Source of the DNA: Phaseolibacter flectens ATCC 12775
Lineage (GTDB): Bacteria; Pseudomonadota; Gammaproteobacteria; Enterobacterales; Enterobacteriaceae
Assembly: GCF_000518745.1 (NCBI RefSeq)
Contig: NZ_JAEE01000006.1
Location: forward strand, 62,001-126,000
Direction of reading: 5' to 3'
DNA length: 64,000 nt
Program-made: the position numbers and the translations under genes
Part shown: positions 30,195 through 39,386 of the stretch, in pieces
How positions within the stretch are numbered: the first letter of the stretch is position 1
How the letters are laid out: every line of letters begins with the position of its first letter
The notes under the pieces: model-generated
The model's database searches: none
Told to the model about the DNA's origin: nothing
What the model saw: the letters and a program-made list of their open reading frames with translations, nothing else

Positions 30195-30920
30195 TTAGTG
30201 TTTAAATACCTGATTTAACAACTCAAACATACTGTGAAAAGCACGCTCACTGACCTCAGGATGATACATGGCGACCCCCTCAACCTGCGCGGTAGGATCC
30301 GTAAAGGAGTGCACAGCCCCTTGATAACTGTGTAATTTCCAATCTACCTTCGCTTGTAGCATTTCGACAACAAAGGCCGACAGCTGTGCTCGAGGGATCA
30401 TGGGATCCTGAGCGCCATCCAAAACCAAGATAGACGCGTTAATATCACTGGCCGAGTAACGTCCTGAGGTATCCAACCCCCCATGGAAAGAAATGGCTGC
30501 GCGGATCGCTGCCCCACTACGGGCAAATTCAAGGGCATTGTGCCCGCCAAAGCAAAAACCAAATACCGCCATCTTGTTGGGATCAATCGCAATATTTTTC
30601 TGCTGGCGTAACGCTGTGAATGCACTTTGCATATGCGCGGTTTCTTCAGGACTATTTTTCACTTCATTCATCAACGCTAAGGCTTGCTCTGGACCATTAG
30701 GTCGACGGCCCTTACCGTATAAATCCGCGATCAGTACCACATAACCTTGTGCCGCCACTTTTTCTGCTAACTCAGCCGCCGTGGCTGTCACCCCCATCCA
30801 GTTTGGTGCCATAACTAAAGCAGGTTGCGGCTGGGTCTTTTTAGGATCAAAAACGAGGATCCCCTCTGCCTCACCAGTGGTTAACTGATAATTGAAGACA
30901 ATCTTTTCAAACTGTTGCAT
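30195..30920 (-). CDS. Dienelactone hydrolase family protein
   Basis: A 241-residue alpha/beta hydrolase. The catalytic triad is visible as Cys123 in VFGFCFGGHNAL, Asp172 in VLDGAQDPMIP and His204 in YQGAVHSFTDP. GGAG lies six bases before the ATG at 30920, so that start is preferred to the one at 30941. Dienelactone hydrolases open lactone rings in aromatic catabolism, but this subgroup in enterics (the YsgA type and its relatives) is not tied to such a pathway. It is divergent from a WrbA-like gene. No ring-cleavage genes are nearby, so a housekeeping or detoxification role is more likely. Confidence 0.85.
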   Translation of the reverse strand: MQQFEKIVFNYQLTTGEAEGILVFDPKKTQPQPALVMAPNWMGVTATAAELAEKVAAQGYVVLIADLYGKGRRPNGPEQALALMNEVKNSPEETAHMQSAFTALRQQKNIAIDPNKMAVFGFCFGGHNALEFARSGAAIRAAISFHGGLDTSGRYSASDINASILVLDGAQDPMIPRAQLSAFVVEMLQAKVDWKLHSYQGAVHSFTDPTAQVEGVAMYHPEVSERAFHSMFELLNQVFKH

Positions 30921-31167
30921 AACGACTCCGGTTAATTTCACTCAGTTGGCGATATCACCAACCTTAGGTTAGTCTGTGTTATCACAGGATAAATAAATTT
31001 GTCACTGATTCATCGTGACAATGAGTCAATGGGTGTTGTTATCCTTCTGTGCTACCCCGGTATACAGGTGAAAAGATCCTGCTATACACTTAATCGATGT
31101 TAAAACTCATTGTAGTTTACCTTTTACAACGGCTAAATCTTTGGCCGTTTGCGTCCAGGAGAGAATT

Positions 31168-31725
31168 ATGACCATTGCAGTTGTTTATTATTCAGGCTAC
31201 GGCCACACAGCCCGTATTGCAGAAAGCGTCGCCGCTGGCGTTGGTTCAAGTGCAACGCTGATTGCCATCGATAACGACGGTAATATCACGGATCAACAAT
31301 GGCAGCAACTGGATGAAGCTGAAGCGATTATCTTTGGTGCCCCAACCTATATGGGTAATGCACCTTGGCAATTTAAGAAATTCGCCGATCACTCATCGAA
31401 AGTGTGGTTCAATCGTGGTTGGCAGGATAAAATTTTTGCGGGATTCTCCAATAGCGCCAGTCTAAATGGCGACAAACAAAATACACTGCAATTTTTACAA
31501 ACTTTAGCTTCTCAACACGGTGGTATTTGGATAAGTTTAGGCCTGTTACCGGCCAACAACCTAGCAGCAACTCGTCAAGATATCAATAACTTAGGTGGTT
31601 CAATTGGCCTACTGGTTCAATCACCCGCTGATGCTTCCGCAGACCAAATCCCATCGGGCGATCTTGATACTGCGGTGAAGTTTGGCGAACGCGTCGCAAA
31701 AATTACTGCTCGTTTTAACAAATAA
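31168..31725 (+). CDS. WrbA-like flavodoxin-fold NAD(P)H oxidoreductase
   Basis: A 185-residue flavodoxin-like protein. The FMN phosphate loop is VVYYSGYGHTARIAES, and FGAPTYMGNAPWQFKKF and FSNSASLNGDKQ form the rest of the flavin site, as in WrbA and related quinone reductases. CAGGAGAG precedes the ATG at 31168. It is divergent from the dienelactone-hydrolase gene, and both may handle reactive small molecules. It is shorter than and different from E. coli WrbA (198 residues), so I leave the symbol blank. Confidence 0.85.
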   Translation: MTIAVVYYSGYGHTARIAESVAAGVGSSATLIAIDNDGNITDQQWQQLDEAEAIIFGAPTYMGNAPWQFKKFADHSSKVWFNRGWQDKIFAGFSNSASLNGDKQNTLQFLQTLASQHGGIWISLGLLPANNLAATRQDINNLGGSIGLLVQSPADASADQIPSGDLDTAVKFGERVAKITARFNK

Positions 31726-31743
31726 ACTCACTCACTTTTCAAC

Positions 31744-31789
31744 CACCTCATTTCCACCCAGATCGGATTATGGTTAGAAATTGAGGTGA
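31744..31789 (+). terminator. Terminator-like hairpin after the WrbA-like gene
   Basis: CACCTCA-TTTC near 31744-31754 can pair with GAAA-TTGAGGTG near 31777-31788, leaving a long loop, and is followed by ATTTTA. Confidence 0.5.
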
Positions 31790-32605
31790 TTTTATCTTAC
31801 TCCTTGCACCATGCTATTTCAGCGATGACACCGCTGGCGTGCCTGCCATTTTACTGATCTCGATTAAATCAATAAATCTCAGCGAATGACCAATTGATAA
31901 CAAGCGCTTTATTAAATTTAAATTAAAACTGAGAAAAATTTCATATAAAAATATGAATTCAAATAATTTTTTATTGATTTTAATCTCAACATTGCCTGAT
32001 CCGTCTGATGGATAGAGGACAATCACCATCAAAATCGCGTGATCTGTGTAAAGATAACCAAATAATCTTTCATACTTCTTTTGATAGAGTGCACCTCACC
32101 TTTACCGGTAAAGGTGAAATAAAAACAACTTTATATTAGAAGTTATTATACTTGACTATTATAACAAAAATGCATCGACAGGATAAAATTTAGTATAAGT
32201 AACTACAATAATCATATGTAAATAAAGGTTAATTTTTAAATTCTGATTTATGCATTGAATCAGCTTCAGGTATAAACCCTACAATTAGGCGCAGATCAAC
32301 CACAACTTAGATGGTTTTTTTATGGCCTGTTACCCTTTATTATGCTGAATGCCTATTTAATTCAAAATAAGAATCATCAAAAAATATTTATTTTTAAAAA
32401 TCATGATCTTATTATAAAAACAAACACTATCCTCATATTTTATTTTAAATTTTTAAAAACTACGTGTATGTTGATATTGACGCTGAAGTTTCTTTACATA
32501 TCAAGGCGACAGCAGTCAAGGTAAATTCAAAAATTATGCTAAGCAGTATTCAAAACTGCAAAAATAAAAACAAGTAACTTCAAGGCATTACGGAGAGTTG
32601 ATAGC
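31790..32605. other. AT-rich region upstream of the second porin
   Basis: More than 800 bp with no supported gene. It contains the 20-bp palindrome at 32097-32116 and long runs of A and T. Short frames on either strand (up to 72 codons) have no recognisable content. A long regulatory region for the porin gene is likely. Confidence 0.55.
32097..32116. repeat. Perfect 20-bp palindrome
   Basis: CACCTTTACC is followed directly by its reverse complement GGTAAAGGTG. It lies about 490 bp upstream of the porin ATG. It may be an operator for a dimeric regulator; with flanking A-rich DNA on the right it could also end a leftward transcript. Confidence 0.9.
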
Positions 32606-33742
32606 ATGAAAACACATTACGTTATTGGTGCCATCGCGGCAACCTTAGCAGCAACCACGGCGATCCCTGCCTTGGCTGAAATCAAGATACTGGATAAAAA
32701 TAGCCAAAGTCATACCCTGCTCGCACCATTGAGTGTCAACGTCGGCGGCAGCATTCGACCCGAATGGATCCGGACGAATGGCAAAGAGCCCAGTCCTTAT
32801 AATCGTCGAGGCCATGATGGCGGATCCCGTGTCCGTTTTAGCGCTGACTATAGTTTAGCGCCACATACCTCGATCATTGGCTATTATGAATTGGGTTTTG
32901 ATGTTCCCCATGTTCTTGGTCTAAAAGGCAATTATGACCGTGAAGGGCTTCGCGATTATCAACGCCAACTGTATGCCGGTATTAAAGATGACAGATACGG
33001 TACTCTGACCTACGGTCATCAATATGGTATTTACTATTCTGTTGTTGGTATCAAAAGTGATATGTGGGATAACGATGGTCATGCGGGTGCGACAGGTATT
33101 GGCTTCAATGGTAACTATGACGGTGCCAATAAACCTAAAAACAGTATTTTATATAAGAATACTTTCGGCCCTGCGACTGTGTATGCCAACTACCTGTTGC
33201 CTGAAGATGAAAAAGGTGATGGGGCAGGTAATGCTTATCGTCGGAACCGTGGTGGCGGTTTAGGCTTTGACTATCAACTGACCAAAACGTTGGTTTGGAG
33301 TGCCGCTTACAGTAGCACCACTGCCACTGTGAAAAACTCGACCGATCAAAAAAGCTGGCAACAACAAATTTCGGGGACCGCATTAACTTGGCAACCCGGC
33401 AACTGGTATTTAGTCGGTACCGCCAGCTACTACAAAGACTTCGTTCCATCCACACGGACGCAAACAGTTGATCATTACTTCGCAGGAAGCGGATACGGTC
33501 TAGAAGCGTTTGGTGGCTATACCTTTAACTTTGATAAGCCTTTCTTAAAATCAATCCAACCTTACTTGGCTGTGGACAGTTTACGTCTGCAAGGCAATGA
33601 AAACTATCATGCCAACCATGTGTATGTTGGTGCGGGAACCACAATTGGTTATGGACTCTCTTTCTATCTGGAGAGAACCATTGCATCGACCACGGATAAT
33701 GAAGCAGATGCAACGTGGTTAACCGTATTCTATAACTTCTAA
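32606..33742 (+). CDS. Outer-membrane porin (general gram-negative type)
   Basis: A 378-residue porin. The signal peptide ends in IPALA-EIKIL. GGSIRPEWIR, GGSRVRFSADYSLAPHTSI, LYAGIKDDRYGTLTYGHQYG (the conserved trimeric-porin segment before the constriction loop) and a terminal Phe (ATWLTVFYNF) mark a 16-stranded trimeric porin. It differs from OmpF/OmpC and is closer to the Porin_4 style. CGGAG precedes the ATG. It has a long AT-rich upstream region and its own terminator. Substrate unknown. Confidence 0.85.
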   Translation: MKTHYVIGAIAATLAATTAIPALAEIKILDKNSQSHTLLAPLSVNVGGSIRPEWIRTNGKEPSPYNRRGHDGGSRVRFSADYSLAPHTSIIGYYELGFDVPHVLGLKGNYDREGLRDYQRQLYAGIKDDRYGTLTYGHQYGIYYSVVGIKSDMWDNDGHAGATGIGFNGNYDGANKPKNSILYKNTFGPATVYANYLLPEDEKGDGAGNAYRRNRGGGLGFDYQLTKTLVWSAAYSSTTATVKNSTDQKSWQQQISGTALTWQPGNWYLVGTASYYKDFVPSTRTQTVDHYFAGSGYGLEAFGGYTFNFDKPFLKSIQPYLAVDSLRLQGNENYHANHVYVGAGTTIGYGLSFYLERTIASTTDNEADATWLTVFYNF

Positions 33743-33769
33743 GCACCAATCAGAACTAGAAAGAAGCGC

Positions 33770-33804
33770 ATTGCCCCTCATTAAAATGGAGGGGCAATTT
33801 TTTT
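33770..33804 (+). terminator. Rho-independent terminator of the porin gene
   Basis: ATTGCCCCTC (33770-33779), nine-base loop, GAGGGGCAAT (33789-33798), then a T7 run. Confidence 0.92.
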
Positions 33805-33858
33805 GCCATTTCAGTGACACAACACCAGCAAAACACCACTACGGTACCGATACGGCAC

Positions 33859-34548
33859 TTAATCTAAACGAATAAGCGTGGTCTCAGCTTGCAAAGCTGG
33901 CATCATCTTTTGTAGTCCTTCAATCAACATCGTCCCGGCTGCATAGAGTTCATCGAGCGGCATTTCCGGTAAACTCTCCAGAATAAACCACATCTGCTGA
34001 TCTTGGGCACTTAACCGAGTGCGAATACCTTGCCGCCAATTCCATCTTCGACATGTTGCCCCCAGTTCATCACACCAGATCACTTCACCGGCTTCCACCC
34101 TTTCACTGACGGCTTGCCCCTCTTTATAGCAATCAAACACTTCATCGCCAGACGCCACTTTGAGATAAGGCATCCCCTGATAAGCGGCAATATTTTCGCC
34201 GCCAATGGGGATCGCATAAGCCAAACTCACTGCATTATACACATCGACTACCGGATCAAGATGCATCATCGTACCGTCACGCAATACCCTTTTACGTAAC
34301 GCATGAGCAGAGCATGGGGTACGTTTGGGTTTCGCGCCAAAATTTTGATAAGCCCTATCCCATGCTGCCAGATGAGCCTCAGCCCAGTGTGGTTGCTGCT
34401 TGGTCACAATAGCACAGGCGTGATCTAACATCACTTGCGCCACGGTCGTATCAACCAACGGTGCGGCCGCTACCGTGATACTGAGAGCCCGAAAACCTGG
34501 TGCGATATTTTTGATCTGACTATCGATAGACGGTGTTACAATAACCAT
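33859..34548 (-). CDS. B3/B4 domain protein (PheT-like tRNA-binding fold)
   Basis: A 229-residue protein matching the B3/B4 domain of phenylalanyl-tRNA synthetase beta chain as found in stand-alone proteins: KPKRTPCSAHALRKRVLRDG, VDVYNAVSLAYAIPIGGEN and GEVIWCDELGATCRRWNWRQ. These proteins have been proposed to edit or sense amino acids, but the role is not established. The ATG at 34548 follows AGGG; a GTG codon directly precedes it. It is divergent from an XRE-cupin regulator with only 43 bp between the starts, a common pairing that suggests the regulator controls it. Confidence 0.85.
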   Translation of the reverse strand: MVIVTPSIDSQIKNIAPGFRALSITVAAAPLVDTTVAQVMLDHACAIVTKQQPHWAEAHLAAWDRAYQNFGAKPKRTPCSAHALRKRVLRDGTMMHLDPVVDVYNAVSLAYAIPIGGENIAAYQGMPYLKVASGDEVFDCYKEGQAVSERVEAGEVIWCDELGATCRRWNWRQGIRTRLSAQDQQMWFILESLPEMPLDELYAAGTMLIEGLQKMMPALQAETTLIRLD

Positions 34549-34591
34549 CACATTACCCTAAAATGACTACTTTGGTATATAATATCGACCG

Positions 34592-35200
34592 ATGAGCAGA
34601 CAAGTCAACCTTACTCAGCAGCATAATCAGACAGCCGACCACGTTAATCAGGCGATTGCTCGCCATATTAAACATTATCGCAGTCAGCATAGGCTATCGC
34701 TGGATGAATTATCCAGAAGAACCGGCGTTAGCAAAGGCACTCTGGTGGATATAGAACAAGCGAAAGCCAATCCAGGCATTGCCGTTTTATGTAAAATCGC
34801 AAGTTCAATCGGTACGTCTGTCGCGGAGCTGGTAGAAATCAATCCCTGCCAGTCAGTACGCCTACAGCCGATTGCACCGCAGCAAATGCCCGTACTCTGG
34901 CAAGGCGAGCAAGGTGGCATGGCGATGTTACTGGCAGGTACGCAAGATAAAAATATGCTGGAATTATGGCAATGGAAGCTGGCGCCTGGGGAAACATTTT
35001 CTGCGCCAGCGCATTCGCCAGGTACGGTTGAATTACTTTATGTACAACAGGGGCAATTAACATTAATCCTTGGCGACGACACACAGCAACTGGCCCCTGG
35101 CCATGCCGTGATTGCCAAAACAGACTTGCCACATCAATATCGTGCCCATGACAGTCAAACAACGGAATTTATCATGGCGGTGTATGAACCGGCCCATTGA
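34592..35200 (+). CDS. XRE-family regulator with C-terminal cupin domain
   Basis: A 202-residue regulator. The XRE HTH is at about 28-75 (LSLDELSRRTGVSKGTLVDI, then NPGIAVLCKIASSIGTS). A cupin follows (GETFSAPAHSPGTVELLYVQ, GHAVIAKTDLPHQYRAHDSQ), which probably binds a small ligand. Its start is 43 bp from the divergent B3/B4 gene, and a TATAAT-like hexamer lies in that gap at 34578-34583. It is likely an autoregulator and controller of that neighbour. Confidence 0.88.
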   Translation: MSRQVNLTQQHNQTADHVNQAIARHIKHYRSQHRLSLDELSRRTGVSKGTLVDIEQAKANPGIAVLCKIASSIGTSVAELVEINPCQSVRLQPIAPQQMPVLWQGEQGGMAMLLAGTQDKNMLELWQWKLAPGETFSAPAHSPGTVELLYVQQGQLTLILGDDTQQLAPGHAVIAKTDLPHQYRAHDSQTTEFIMAVYEPAH

Positions 35201-35231
35201 CACAAAATAAATTGATCAGTGAGGAATCATC

Positions 35232-35527
35232 ATGCTTAACGGATTATATGCCCCCCTTTGTACCGAGATAAGTTAGATGAACACAGCCTGCATAGGCGAT
35301 TACAACGGCTTGTCGATAACCAAATCACGCGGATTGCTCCGCCCGGTTCAACGGGTCATTATGCCTATCTTGACTGGCAACAAAAGCAACGTGTTTTGCA
35401 AATCACCGCCGACTATACAAAACAAGGTGAACTGTTGGCAGGTATCGGCGCGATCAGTACCTCGCTAAGTGACAAGTGTCTCTCCTCATTGACAACAACA
35501 ACAGCGCATTTTAAAACTCACCGCTGA
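35232..35527 (+). pseudogene. Small gene interrupted at a C6 tract (possible phase-variable gene)
   Basis: GAGGAATCATC ahead of the ATG at 35232 is a good translation start. The frame reads MLNGLYAPL and then stops at codon 15. Adding one C to the run of six C at 35251-35256 joins it to a longer frame: YRDKLDEHSLHRRLQRLVD, then RIAPPGSTGHYAYLDWQQK, ending HFKTHR at 35527, about 98 residues in all. I do not recognise the family. It lies just after the XRE-cupin gene on the same strand and may have been cotranscribed with it. It is either a fresh pseudogene, a phase-variable gene or a sequencing error in the homopolymer. Confidence 0.6.
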
Positions 35528-36459
35528 GTAGACAGCGAGGATGCGTCGTTTTTTTCGTTATTAAATAAGCGAGCCTATTCATACATTTTTATATCAATCG
35601 ATGAACTTTTTTCAAAGTTATCATTGACAATAAAAACCTCAAGATAATTAAAATAAATACAATTACGGTTTTGATTATTTATATTTAACTGGAAATTCTC
35701 ACCGTGAGAGTTGACTTACCCTGTATGGTCGTCAGCCTATTTATCTCATTGCCTAATAATCAGTTTTGATTTTAAAAAAATAATAATAAAATATGGAAAA
35801 TGTGTGTCAGCAGTTGTATATTATTTTAGGGGAAATAAGAGTATTCCCTTATGATCAAAAACGAAGCATCTGAATAATGGCGCATCCATTAGGATAAATT
35901 ACGCTATCTATTATTGTCAACAATGGATACAGATTATGTATTAAAAAACATTGGTGCTATATTTAAGCCATTCAATCACAATGTGACCCAATATGAGATT
36001 GAGCTAACAACGAAGATGAAATTAAAAATTTTAATCATATAAAAAAGCCTAAGATGATTAATTATAAAGCGCTCATTTTATCTGGAATGTTTGGGAAGAA
36101 TAATGGGTTTTTCTAACCTACTGAGAGACGATAGCTTTGTGTATGATAGATAGAATAAAACTAACAACCACTCTGATCATATTTCACGAGGTTTTTTTAT
36201 TGGTTTGTCAATAGTGAAGGCATCAGGAATGTGATATCGATAATGTCATTGTAGACAGAAAGTTGTAGATAAACAGTCAAATTATCGTCCATAAAAATTA
36301 TAGAAAATAAGATAACGCACAGGCTATGTAATATCGTGCAGACCCAATAAATTGACTTCAAGCCTAAAAATCTGGTGAGTTAATGAAAATCAAATGCCAT
36401 TAAAAATCATAAAGAAGCCTAAAAAATTTAATTAAACATAGGTATAGGGATATCACGCT
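35528..36459. other. AT-rich gene-free interval
   Basis: About 930 bp with no frame above 60 codons on either strand, no strong hairpin with U-tract and very high AT content. I see nothing in it that I can name. It may be decayed foreign DNA. Confidence 0.6.
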
Positions 36460-37137
36460 ATGAAAGCAAAAATGACAGTAGAGAGACTTGAGCTACGTAA
36501 TATTATGCCAATAAGTGGATCAGACAGAATGGGACACAACTTTGAACTTGTCGCAAAAGTAAAAGTCCACCCGCGCTCTCTCGGCCCATTTTCCGGAGAA
36601 GGAATCGATTGTCCTAATTTACAATGGATTGAAACCGTCGATTGGTATAGTTTAGATCCGCATTCAAAAAAATGGATCCACGTTGGCACCAATCCCTATA
36701 AGAAAGATTTATATCAATCAAATCCAAGATCCCAAACCTTTATCACGTGGTCTGAAGATTATCGGTACGCCTTTGCTAGAGAGGTAAGGGGATTTCCCCT
36801 TACACTCAAAAACGCGTCAATGCGTGACATCAAACATTGGATCGCTCGCAACGGCCTTGAATGGGAACTGCCGATCAGAGATATCCCCAGCATGGGCCTG
36901 CAAGGCGGATCGCGCGGTGGTGCTGGAGCCAGCCTCGTTATTAGCAACACACGTCGCAGAGTGATTCGATTTGATTTAGGTTTCTCTGGATATCCACAGC
37001 GAATACATTGTACACAAATATTGGAAAGTCAAGCTGGCAGGCCGACCATAAATGTGTTTCTAAGAAGCCAGCTGACAGACCTCGATTTGACCAACCCTCA
37101 CAATTTGGAACAGTGGCGAAGAGCATCAACTCGTTAG
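36460..37137 (+). CDS. Orphan 225-residue protein of unknown function
   Basis: I do not recognise the family. The protein is soluble, with no signal peptide or membrane segment, and rich in Trp and Arg. Notable stretches are LGPFSGEGIDCPNLQWIETV, WIHVGTNPYKKDLYQSNP, FITWSEDYRYAFAREVRGFP and a glycine-rich GLQGGSRGGAGASLVISN. The alternative Met at 36472 is in frame. Codon use is less AT-biased than the flanks, so it looks like a real gene in a non-coding setting. It stands alone between two gene-free regions, as expected of a recently gained cargo gene. A secreted effector or enzyme is possible, but nothing in the sequence decides this. Confidence 0.55.
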   Translation: MKAKMTVERLELRNIMPISGSDRMGHNFELVAKVKVHPRSLGPFSGEGIDCPNLQWIETVDWYSLDPHSKKWIHVGTNPYKKDLYQSNPRSQTFITWSEDYRYAFAREVRGFPLTLKNASMRDIKHWIARNGLEWELPIRDIPSMGLQGGSRGGAGASLVISNTRRRVIRFDLGFSGYPQRIHCTQILESQAGRPTINVFLRSQLTDLDLTNPHNLEQWRRASTR

Positions 37138-37251
37138 TTGTATTCGCTTAGATAAGATCTGACAGTGACTGGGGATTTGTCCAAATACTGTCAGGCTTAT
37201 CGTTTTTTCAGCCCGATGTGTGCTCCATCCAGTCATGTGTCTCCGTGTCCC

Positions 37252-37287
37252 GCCACAGGGCACCTTGCGGCCACAGGGCACCTTGCG
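37252..37287. repeat. Two tandem copies of an 18-bp unit
   Basis: GCCACAGGGCACCTTGCG is present twice head to tail. It lies in the non-coding gap (37138-37535) between the orphan gene and the GT25 gene, where nothing else is seen. Confidence 0.9.
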
Positions 37288-37535
37288 ACAGTGGAAATAA
37301 TCCACTCTGCTCTTTCTTGTAGCGATCCTTTCACTGAAAATAGAGCACTCTCATGCTCTGCCAGCCAACTTATCAAATATCCCCTTCCCCCATGACACAC
37401 ACCTCTCAAACACACTAAAACAGTCAGTTGAGAAAGACACCTTGCTCTGTGATTTGCAGCCTATTTATCCGTCAGTTAGAATATAACCCGAGTAATGGAG
37501 GTATGATTGATTATTTCCTTCAGCAAAGGATTGCT

Positions 37536-38231
37536 ATGAATAAAATGAATTGGGATTTTATTGATAAGTGTATCGTTATCAATCTGCCTGAAAGAACTGA
37601 TAGACTGGTTGCAATTAAATCAGAACTCGCTAACGTTCATTTTCCAGCTGATAAGCTTGTTTTTTTGGATGCCATTTTTAATGAAAATGGCACGCTGGGC
37701 TGTTCTCTCTCGCACCTCGCCGCAATAAACATGGCTAAAGATGCAGGCTGGGATCCTGTCTTGATCTTAGAAGACGATACTGTTTTTCATCCATTATCCG
37801 AAATTAGTCAGCCAATTAATGCGTTTTTCTCCGCTTTACGTCTTCGTGCATGGGATGTGGCATTACTCTCAGGTCAATATTTCAAGATCCAGAAAATCCA
37901 TGACAGTCACCAATCCTCCTCGCGATTATTCCGCTGTCTTTTTGCATATTGTGCAAACAGTTATCTGGTCAATCAGACCGCTTACTCGAAACTGATTTCA
38001 GTTTATGAAAACAGTGTTACACAGCTGCAACAGGGTCTGACTGAGGATATCAGTTCTTTGGATACGTTGTGGATACCACTGATGGAGCAAGACCCTTGGT
38101 ACTGTATGTATCCTTGCGTGGCTTGGCAAGGCACCGGATACAGCAATATTACCCACACTCACCTTGACCGCACCGAGAATTACCAAAAATCCAGAGAACA
38201 ACTGCTCGCGTACGGCTCAACCTTTGATTAA
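37536..38231 (+). CDS. Glycosyltransferase family 25 (LPS-type) protein
   Basis: A 231-residue GT25 enzyme. The N-terminus CIVINLPERTDRLVAIKSEL, GTLGCSLSHLAAINMA and VLILEDDTVFHP (D-D acidic motif) are diagnostic for the family that includes Lex/Lgt galactosyltransferases. The ATG at 37536 follows AAAGGA with six bases spacing. Longer starts at 37428 and 37503 exist, and GGAGG just before 37503 makes that one possible. It is isolated from other glycan genes, about 29 kb from the waa cluster. It may modify the LPS core; phase-variable decoration by such enzymes is known, but no repeat tract is seen in this gene. Confidence 0.82.
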   Translation: MNKMNWDFIDKCIVINLPERTDRLVAIKSELANVHFPADKLVFLDAIFNENGTLGCSLSHLAAINMAKDAGWDPVLILEDDTVFHPLSEISQPINAFFSALRLRAWDVALLSGQYFKIQKIHDSHQSSSRLFRCLFAYCANSYLVNQTAYSKLISVYENSVTQLQQGLTEDISSLDTLWIPLMEQDPWYCMYPCVAWQGTGYSNITHTHLDRTENYQKSREQLLAYGSTFD

Positions 38232-38377
38232 GACGCCTGTAATCAAAGTCAAACACACGCAGCGTACCCCGCCTTTACGCTACATTTATCCTCACACCCC
38301 GCCAATATTTCACCTAGGTTGCGTGAAATGTGTGGCGGGCGAATGGGTACCACGCTTGAAGCAAAACCCCTCAAGAC

Positions 38378-39265
38378 TCAAGAATATTTACGTGATCCGG
38401 CAACGCAGGCAACCACACCTAACGTCGCCACCAACATCAATGGACTGACCGTTTCTTGCAATAACCACGCCGCTAATCCCAGACTGAAAAAGGGTTGTAA
38501 TAATTGCAATTGGCCAACTGCGGCGATCCCGCCCTGAGCTAATCCTTTATACCAAAAGAAAAAACCAATTAGCATACTGAATAACGACACATAACCCAAT
38601 GCACACCATGATGGAAAGTGAATATCACTCAGGGTTAACGGCCGTACCAACCACACACCGACCAGCATAAAAGGTAACGCAAGTAACAACGCCCAGCAAA
38701 TCACTTGCCAGCCTCCCAGAGTTCGAGATAAACGTGCCCCTTCGGCATAGCCTAGTCCACAAACCATTACCGCAGCCAACATCAATAAATCACCGACAGG
38801 AGAAACGGTATCGGTATTTAATAAGGCAAACCCCGCGACCCACCCACTGCCTAACAATGAAAAAAACCAGAACGCAAGACGCATCCTCTCACCACCCCGT
38901 ATCACCCCAAATATCGCCGTTGATAGGGGAAGTAATCCTAGAAAAACGATAGAATGAACAGATGAAATATGTTGTAACGCCAAAGCCGTTAAGAGGGGAA
39001 AACCCATCACAACCCCCAACGCCACCGTCAGTATTGATCCTATTTGTGATAATTGTGGTCTTTTCTGTCTCAATACCAGCAATAGCAGTAAACCTAATAC
39101 TCCAGCAATAGAACCACGCATAAATGTTAAGAATAGTGGGCTCATCTCCAATACCGCCATACGCGTTGCAGGCAGTGAACCACTAAAAATAATCACGCCA
39201 ATTAATCCATTAATATTTCCAGACAGTTTTGAAGAAACCACTGTTTTACAGGCAGTATCAGACAT
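38378..39265 (-). CDS. EamA-family (DMT) exporter
   Basis: A 295-residue inner-membrane protein with about ten hydrophobic segments in two five-helix EamA repeats (first GLIGVIIFSGSLPATRMAVL, second LGYVSLFSMLIGFFFWYKGL). Such proteins export amino acids and related metabolites. The Met at 39265 with GGGA upstream is preferred to the one at 39295. It is divergent from a MocR-type regulator with about 120 bp between starts, a common arrangement in which the regulator controls the exporter. Substrate unknown. Confidence 0.85.
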   Translation of the reverse strand: MSDTACKTVVSSKLSGNINGLIGVIIFSGSLPATRMAVLEMSPLFLTFMRGSIAGVLGLLLLLVLRQKRPQLSQIGSILTVALGVVMGFPLLTALALQHISSVHSIVFLGLLPLSTAIFGVIRGGERMRLAFWFFSLLGSGWVAGFALLNTDTVSPVGDLLMLAAVMVCGLGYAEGARLSRTLGGWQVICWALLLALPFMLVGVWLVRPLTLSDIHFPSWCALGYVSLFSMLIGFFFWYKGLAQGGIAAVGQLQLLQPFFSLGLAAWLLQETVSPLMLVATLGVVACVAGSRKYS

Positions 39266-39386
39266 CGTGTAATCCCAGAGTGAATGAGCAGGCATAATAA
39301 GGTTATAGTCGGTGTCATTATATTGACCCGTAATAGTTTAAGGGGCAAAATTCAATACAATCAAAAAATTGTCATAGGTACATTGC

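Noticed and set aside
36759-37129. Antisense frames inside the orphan 225-aa gene
   Set aside because: Shadows of the plus-strand gene, shorter and without a translation start signal.
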